A stretch of DNA of 64,000 nucleotides from Blastobasis lacticolella (taxonomy: Eukaryota > Arthropoda > Insecta > Lepidoptera > Blastobasidae). Positions 57,901 to 64,000 of this stretch are shown here, one piece after another (position 1 is the stretch's first letter; every line of letters starts with the position of its first letter). The notes under the pieces are model-generated. The model made no database searches and was not told the DNA's origin. It worked only from the letters and a program-made list of their open reading frames with translations. The stretch spans positions 17,299,584-17,363,583 of the forward strand of contig LR990043.1 of the NCBI GenBank assembly GCA_905147135.1, in the 5' to 3' direction. Made by a program: the position numbers and the translations under genes.

Positions 57901-60900
57901 CCAAGACTATAAATGCTGGAGTACCCCAAGGTTCAGTGCTATCTCCCACGCTGTTTCTTCTGCATATCAATGATATGCTGAATATCCCCAGTATTCATTG
58001 TTATGCGGATGACAGTACTGGAGATGCTAGTTATACTGGCCGAGCGAATATCCCTCGTTCCGTGGTGCCGGAAAGCCGAATAAGACTTGTGTCAGAGATT
58101 GAACACTCCTTGGAGCAAGTTGCTCATTGGGGCAGACTGGTGGAATTCAAACCCTCGAAGACACAGGTCTGCGCATTTTCCGCCAAAAAAGATCCTTTCG
58201 ACATAGTGCCGCAATTCCAAGGACCACCCCTTTCCATCTCAAAAAGTATCGGGATCCTTGGTGTCGACATATCGGATAGCTTGCGATTCCGGAGTCATCT
58301 GGAAGTTAAGACCAAACTGGCTTCGAAAAAGCTTGGAGTGCTTAACCGGTCCAAGCGATACTTCACCCCGGGGCAGCGCCTGCTGCTGTACAAGGCACAG
58401 GTGCGGCCTCATATGGAGTATTGTTCCCATCTTTGGGCCGGTGAAACTGCCTACCTGCTTAACTCTCTGGACTTCGTACAGAGACGCGCCGCACGAATTC
58501 TCGATGATCGCATACAAACAAGCAAGCACCACTGGCGAACCGAAGGAACTTTGGCTGCCTATGTGTACAATGGGGAGTGTTTCGAGGAACTTTTCGATCT
58601 GGTGCCTACAGTACAATCCCGCCATCGTACCACCCGCCGTGGGCTGGGTAGTCATCCCCACTACGTAGACCCTCTTCCGCTCGTTTCCCGCTCGTACGAT
58701 TCCGATGTGGAATGAGCTCCCAGCCACAGTGTTTCCTTTGGCCTATGACATGGGATCGTTCAAGAGGTATATTAGAGGTCTCTTCAGAGGCGGGAACGCA
58801 TTGGTGACTCCCCTGGTGTTGCTGATGTCCATAGGCGGCGGTTATCACTTTCCAGCAGGTGGCCAGCTTGCCTGTTTCTCTGCCGTATAACATAAAAAAA
58901 AGTTTCGCAAGCAACAGTAGATAACAAATTTCCGCAAATGCAAAGTGACGGGATTACAGTCACAAACTTTGTTTAAAATCTTTACCTCCTTCTGACCTAG
59001 CTCGTAACAAATAACAGCTCGCTTAGCTTTGCTTACGGTTAAGCAGAGAGGAGAGGCGATTTCTCATGTTTTTGTGGTGCGATCAAAACCAGGGATCAGA
59101 GCCACGCCGAGCGCCACCGCTAGTTCGAGTTCGTTCTTAACATCCAATGCTCGCCGCGCACAGCTCGGCTCCGCTCTAGCCAGTACACATTTCTGCTCCG
59201 GTCCAGACATTCTCTACTCAGTTTTGGTTGATTTACCACAGCTGGAAAGCATATCCTCTCCGCTTCGCGCATCTCCGCACGTCTTCGCTTAGGTGGAGTC
59301 CGGGCCTAGCGCAATATCTGTGGACTTCCACAAAAATATTCATTTCTTTCTTTCAGGATATAGTTGAAACCATTAAAAACATATCAGAAAAAGTAAAAGA
59401 TCATAATCTATTATTAAAAGCGTTATATGAAAACACTACTTTACGTGATATTATGTTGAACGTAACAAATTTATTAGAAAAAAGTGTAAGAATAAGGTTA
59501 CAGGCTCAACCAATGAAATGTAACAGTTGTATCAATACAATAGGAAACTGTAATCATTGTGCTGTTGGCATTTTGTTTTCTGGTGGACTCGACTGCACAA
59601 TTCTGGCGATTTTAGCAGATAAATATATACCTAAACACCAGAGCATAGAACTACTGAATGTAGCATTTACGAAAGATGACCTGGGAACGTATGAAGTACC
59701 TGATAGACTGACTGGTCGACAATCTTTTGAAGAGTTGAAGTCGCTGTGTCCATTAAGGTAATAAATTCGTGAACTATTTATCAACTAAAAACTATTCGTT
59801 TGTATAAAAATACCTACCCATACTTACCATGTGTGTGTGTTTGTAGAAGTACATATTTTCTGGGACTACTCTAGCAAATAGTTCTTAGATTTTGAGTGTA
59901 ATTATGTGTGTAGAATGTGTAGAAGTGCAGGTACGTACAGTGACTTCGCCCATACGACTATGAGTTGAGAATAAAAGGGATGTCATCATCCCCTGGACAC
60001 AAGCTGTCTACGTAAATTCCACCTATTTCAAGTGATTGCGTAGCAAACATACATAGGGTAAAGTAACCAATTATTGGCACTTTAAGGCTCACTGTCCACT
60101 TAAATCGTGATAACTGTCTTAATGAAGTGTTGCTAAGAAAAAAAATTTATCAAGATGACAGAACGAAAGCTAGTTAACATATTTATAACATGACCCGTAT
60201 ACTATTTCTTCATCTATATGTGATTTTTAATATTTTTCTCTTAATAACACGATTTTCCCAATTATTGGCATACTTTGCCTAATTATCAGCATAGGGTTAG
60301 TCCCATTTATTGGCATCAAGGATTATTCAGTAAAATAAGGATAAACTAAAAATAAACGCTAGCAAATAACCATATTTATTTGTATAATTATTTAGAAACA
60401 TACAAATTAAAATAGTTTAATCAGGGTAACCTCCTTTGCAAACATTTATTTGGTTCGTACAGTATCAAAATCAACATTCATAAACTTTTAGACTTTTTAG
60501 CCTTTTCGACAACTAAGTATTATCAAATTTTCAAGGTCTTCTTCTTCCTTTTCTGACAGAATAGTAGGAGGGCCTGGACGTAACTGGTGCTCAGGGTTCT
60601 TAATCCTATATTGCAGAGTAGCCCGCGGCACTTGATAAGTCTTTTCTGCCAATATCTTACTCATTCCATCTTTAACAGCTTGCAGGGCTTTATCTAAGTT
60701 TTCCGAATTATACGTCTTACGTCGGCGAATTTCTTTTGCTTTTTTTCTGGTGCTCTTAGTTCTAATTTTTGGTTTCATGTTCAAAATAAATCGGGTAGAC
60801 TGAAAAATAAAATCATAGTAAGATGAGACCAATAATTAGCATACTTATGACCAATTATTGGCCCTAGTGTCGATAATTGGTAATTTCGCAGTTAGCACCG

Positions 60901-62614
60901 GGGCCAGGAATTGGAAATATTAAGGTTTTTACTTTTATTTTTAATAATACAAGATTAGGTGGTCCAGTTAATATATAATGCATAAAATAAACCGCTAAAA
61001 ACATTAACTCAGAAAAACCAATTATTGTCACTAGTGCCAATAAATTGGAAAATGGAAATTTTTCGAAACCAAATGTTGGCACTGGGATAATATAATGAAA
61101 ACAATGAAATTCTTTGAAATAAACTGTTAGGAAGCTCAAATAATATGTACTAAATTTGCTTATAATCTTAGGTAACATATAAACTTTTAGATTACTAAAA
61201 TTCGATGATATTTAAAAAGCTCCTACCTTAGCAAAAAAATAGTTTTCACTGTTCAAGTCGAGACACGTTCAGCTGTTTTTATCGTTCCGGCGCCATTGTC
61301 ATTTCTTTTTTTTTTATGTGTTGCCAGTATAGTAGCTCAGGATTGTACTACTCAATTTTAATAAGTTGCAACACCGTTAGATTTGGTGTTTTCTTAATAA
61401 AGGCGTTAAAACACAGAGGTGCCAATAATTAGTGGGGTGCCAAAATAAGGTCACTTTACCCTATATACCTCACGCCTTTTCCGCTTTTTTTATCCCTATG
61501 GATAGGCAGAGACCACATTGTTATGGGCCTGACAAACCTCTCGCTTATTTCACGTTCATCTACATTTTCATACAAGCTCGTTTTCATGTTTAAAATATCA
61601 TTTTAGGCGTTGGTTGTTGAAAGAAATAAATATATCGAGGAAAGAACTGGAAGAGTATCAGCATTCAACAATAGCCGATTTGGTTCACCCTCGACAGACC
61701 ATTTTAGATGAAAGTCTTGGCTCAGCTCTGTGGTTTGCTGCCAGAGGTGATAATGACGCAACTTCTAATTGCAGGGTAAGGGTAAACAACAACAAAAACA
61801 GGGTGATAAACAAATATTATTTATCACACGAATTACTCGGAAAATCCCGTTATCCCCTTTAGCCGTGTCCCTAATTAGTGACAACGATTTAAAACCATAA
61901 ACTTAAATATAATATTTAAGTGGTTCTTCTTCTTCTTATCGTGTTAATGATAAATAGGTTAAGTTCATGGTAAAAACTTAATTTGCTTCTACCGGAGCCC
62001 GGATTTCTAAAATATCATTGACGATAAAAACTTCTTTTAAGAGGACAGGGCAAACTGTCAAATAATGTGTGTATACCTAAACATACCTGTAACAGAAAAT
62101 TGTCGACGGATATCCCAAAATGAAATAGCATAAGAACCACAATTACCTAGCATTATTTTACACGATATGGCGAATGGGCACTCTCATGGCCTGTCGTCGA
62201 CATAGAGTTCGAACCACCTGTCCTTACAAAGTAAGGTGTTCTTTTGTCATTTAATTAAATACAGTTTGTGTGTTATTCAGGTAGTCTTTATTATTTTCAT
62301 ACTTTTACTGTGAATATCCATCGATACCACCTCATATTCATTCTCTACAAATAAACAATTTATTTATTTCAGATCTTGCTTATTGGCTCTGGTGCGGATG
62401 AACTATTTGGCGGTTACACTCGGCACAGAAATGCATATAAACGTCATGGGTGGCAAGGCTTGAACAAGGAGTTGCAATTAGATTGGACGAGAATAGCATT
62501 CCGAAATCTTGCCCGTGATAATAGAGTCATCTGTGATCACGGAAGACAGCCTAGAATGCCTTACTTGGACGAGGAGTTCGCCAGTTATGTTCTTAGTTTG
62601 AAACCGTGGTTAAA
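54956..62614 (+). CDS. ASNSD1: Asparagine synthetase domain-containing protein 1, 3' partial
   Basis: Seven exons: 54956-55006, 55077-55328, 55845-56016, 56095-56315, 59357-59757, 61607-61775 and 62373-62614; 502 codons plus 2 nt of about 640. Phases close at each junction. ASNSD1 is an asparagine-synthetase (AsnB) relative with an N-terminal class II glutamine amidotransferase domain and a C-terminal ATP-pyrophosphatase domain; its physiological reaction is not well established. Cys2 of MCGI is the expected amidotransferase nucleophile; RNRGPD, RGDHVISQPL and LFNGDIFDE are the other landmarks. The PP-loop is SGGLDCTILAILADKYIP, then PDRLTGRQSFEELK, DLVHPRQTILDESLGSALWF, IGSGADELFGGYTRHRNAYK and RVICDHGRQPRMPYLDEEF. 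The last codon is split and the next exon is not found before 64,000. Introns 4-6 hold a LINE, a pogo-like element and a LINE fragment. Confidence 0.95.
56318..56476 (+). repeat. 24-bp perfect direct repeat bracketing 111 bp
   Basis: The same 24 bp (starting aatattaacaaattaaaa) stand at 56318-56341 and 56453-56476, immediately after the exon 4 donor of ASNSD1. The enclosed 111 bp show no tail or inverted ends. Confidence 0.85.
56480..58915 (+). mobile_element. Non-LTR retrotransposon (Jockey/CR1 group) in ASNSD1 intron 4
   Basis: Endonuclease remnant: VVLGNFNVHHTEWLGSSRP and DPSLLDLLLT (56650-56835). RT: SSGPDGIPAIDLKKCAPELS (about 57380), SNYRPIAITSL (57540), RQYGFRHGRSAGDLLVYLTH (57655), LDRAKAFDRFWHRALLSKLP (57765), GVPQGSVLSPTLFLLHINDM (57915), YADDSTGD (58003) and QRRAARILDD (58480). 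The catalytic Asp of the YADD box is present, but the ORF is broken by several frameshifts. The 3' end near 58890-58915 has an A-rich tail (ataaaaaaaag). Same sense as ASNSD1. Confidence 0.88.
58916..59356. other. Rest of ASNSD1 intron 4
   Basis: Moderately GC-rich 59040-59300 with no domain or repeat I recognise; ends at the acceptor tttctttcag before exon 5. Confidence 0.4.
60056..61461 (-). mobile_element. Pogo-like DNA transposon, internally decayed, in ASNSD1 intron 5
   Basis: The ends are inverted repeats (GGGTAAAGTAACC left; complement GGGTAAAGTGACC right), flanked by TA on each side (60054-60055 and 61462-61463), the Tc1/mariner/pogo target duplication. A minus-strand frame (60832-60497) encodes a basic N-terminus, then YNSENLDKALQAVKDGMSKI and YQVPRATLQYRIKNP, which is a pipsqueak-type HTH DNA-binding domain as found at the start of pogo transposases. 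The DDE catalytic core is not found, so this copy is non-autonomous. Confidence 0.85.
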
Positions 62615-62844
62615 GTAAATATCTACTATCATTATTTTATCTAGGTCTCCTTTATTTTTAAACGAAAACCGTGTGGGCGTCAGTGTCTTTTCTTCAGTTT
62701 TGTAGGACTAGGCGTAGGCGTTTTTACACCACATTCATTGTCATTGTTTCTTTCTATTGGAACAGACAGGTATTTGTGTCTATTGATACGGTCAGCATCA
62801 AACAAACTTCTGTCAGATGTCAATGGCACATGATCTTATTGGTA

Positions 62845-63297
62845 CAATAACCCACCCAGGGTCCTATCAACCTCTCGATCACATGGACCGCGTCTGACCT
62901 AATCAGGGGTGATGCGCGCACTTACTTGCCGGTGGCTCTTTTGGCGGGCGCATTTCTTGACACCCACAAATCCCTGATTGTCCCTAAGCACTCTCCCTTA
63001 GCGGACTGACACCACACCACAGTCTTCTGACTCTTACTCCTCTTCTACTGCACCTATTCCTGTTCCTCCATTCGCCTATCGCGGTACCATGCGGACGTGA
63101 ATTCTCACAGCCGCGCGTAGCTCGCCTCCGAGGACACAAGGTCCGTGATTTAGACCGGGCCCACTTCCTTCCGGTCTAACCTAGCAAGCATGATACTGCG
63201 CTCGTGATCGTACTTCTCGCACTCCCACAGAATGTGGTCCCTAGTCTCCGATGACCCCCAGCATGAGCACTCCGCCGAGTCGCTCAAGCCTAGCGCC
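62845..63297 (-). mobile_element. 5'-truncated LINE fragment with a 16-bp target-site duplication
   Basis: CATGATCTTATTGGTA stands on both sides (62829-62844 and 63298-63313). Inside, the minus strand reads SSETRDHILWECEKYDHERS (about 63250-63190), the C-terminal Cys/His region of R1/I-type LINE ORF2 proteins, then 3' UTR to the left. Located downstream of the last visible ASNSD1 exon. Confidence 0.9.
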
Positions 63298-63539
63298 CAT
63301 GATCTTATTGGTAGAGTGCCACCACCTTATTTGTTCAGTAGACAAAATCAGAACTATAGACATCGTTTAGTAAATGTCATTCCCCACGCTCACTGGCGGC
63401 GCCGTCTACTGAAATACTATACAGGTACAGTCTTGGCATATCTGCATAGTTCTGACTAGAATGTTTCTTATTGAGATAAAGTTCAACTTACGCCGTTGTT
63501 AAACAATCTGTACGAACTTCGAGACAGTATTAACCCTGA

Positions 63540-63800
63540 CTGTACTGTACAATATTAACTTTAGAGATGGTTTGGTCACGTGTTGCATAAGCTCCAGTGG
63601 TCATTCATGGGAACCTCCTGGTATCAGGAATAGCTTCAAAGTAACAAGCGTTGGATTGACATCGCTGAGTCGGATGCGAGAGTCAACCGCTTAAAACATG
63701 AGGTTGCCGAAGACCGGGCGAAGTGGAGAAGGAAGAGTAGGAAAGCGACCATGGCAGAAGGCGGGGTGGGGATGTGCTAAGATGTCATCATTTTAGCGGT
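63540..63800 (+). repeat. LINE C-terminal/3' fragment
   Basis: The plus strand reads RWFGHVLHKLQWS, then KRWIDIAESDARVNRL and EDRAKWRRKSRKATMAEGG with stop and 'gatgtcatcat' tail. It is related to 16860-16995. It is 5' truncated. Confidence 0.7.
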
Positions 63801-64000
63801 CAACTCCGCTTGTGACATGCATGGCTCTTGAATCTTGTGAAAAGTGAAAATTAATAGATAATTTCTTGATCATCATAATGCTAGCGGCAATAAAAGAGCA
63901 ACATAACCTTTAGAAATAGAGATGCGGAAAGCGACTTTATTACACTGGCGAACCGGCTTTACACGGGCTTTGGCTTTCTTTAATATGCATATACATACAA

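Noticed and set aside
58239..58914. Minus-strand frames of 102 and 162 codons opposite the LINE in ASNSD1
   Set aside because: Antisense to the recognisable RT C-terminus; no motif.
62615..64000. Search for the final ASNSD1 exon
   Set aside because: No acceptor followed by the conserved C-terminal stretch of the family was found. The interval is filled by LINE fragments, so the exon is assumed to be outside the window.

Overview
This is a eukaryotic, intron-rich, AT-rich window and most likely comes from a moth or butterfly (Lepidoptera). The host genes have short GT-AG exons and animal-type protein sequences. Introns and intergenic DNA are packed with the tRNA-derived SINEs, RTE/Jockey LINE tails, MITEs and Ty3/gypsy debris typical of lepidopteran genomes. 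No prokaryotic operon, CRISPR array or plasmid feature is present. The species assignment is an inference from repeat style and protein similarity recalled from memory, not from a search. Layout: (1) 1-8,300 holds the 5' part of a CRAL-TRIO lipid-carrier gene on the minus strand: one coding exon (4426-4663) and a likely noncoding first exon with a TATA box near 8,250; its remaining exons lie off the left edge. (2) 8,300-22,400 is intergenic and repeat-rich: SINEs, LINE fragments, two inverted copies of a hairpin repeat, a MITE, and a Jockey-type LINE (19,330-21,830). (3) 22,439-26,468 is GTF3C5, the TFIIIC subunit 5 gene, on the minus strand, 8 exons, about 448 aa. (4) 26,690-29,845 is a decayed Ty3/gypsy retrotransposon carrying a nested MITE. 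(5) 30,942-42,248 is Nup93 on the minus strand, 15 exons, about 824 aa. (6) 42,890-44,525 is a decayed RTE LINE. (7) 45,738-54,327 is UPF2 on the minus strand, 10 exons, about 1,117 aa, with a 12-unit, 50-bp minisatellite in intron 4. (8) 54,956 onward is ASNSD1 on the plus strand, 7 exons visible (502 codons plus 2 nt), head-to-head with UPF2; its last exon or exons lie beyond 64,000. Its introns contain a LINE, a pogo-like DNA transposon and a LINE fragment with a clear target-site duplication. How the genes relate: all are housekeeping or metabolic genes. GTF3C5 acts in RNA polymerase III transcription, Nup93 in the nuclear pore scaffold, UPF2 in nonsense-mediated decay, ASNSD1 is an asparagine-synthetase-like protein, and the CRAL-TRIO protein carries small lipids. 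They do not form a pathway; the only structural coupling seen is the 628-bp shared upstream region of UPF2 and ASNSD1. For GTF3C5, Nup93 and UPF2, splice sites were read by eye and exon phases close without a gap from start to stop codon. I do not see a convincing new biological system. The most unusual material is structural: the palindrome-bearing minisatellite, a pogo-like element full of repeated near-palindromes, and several dated nested insertions.
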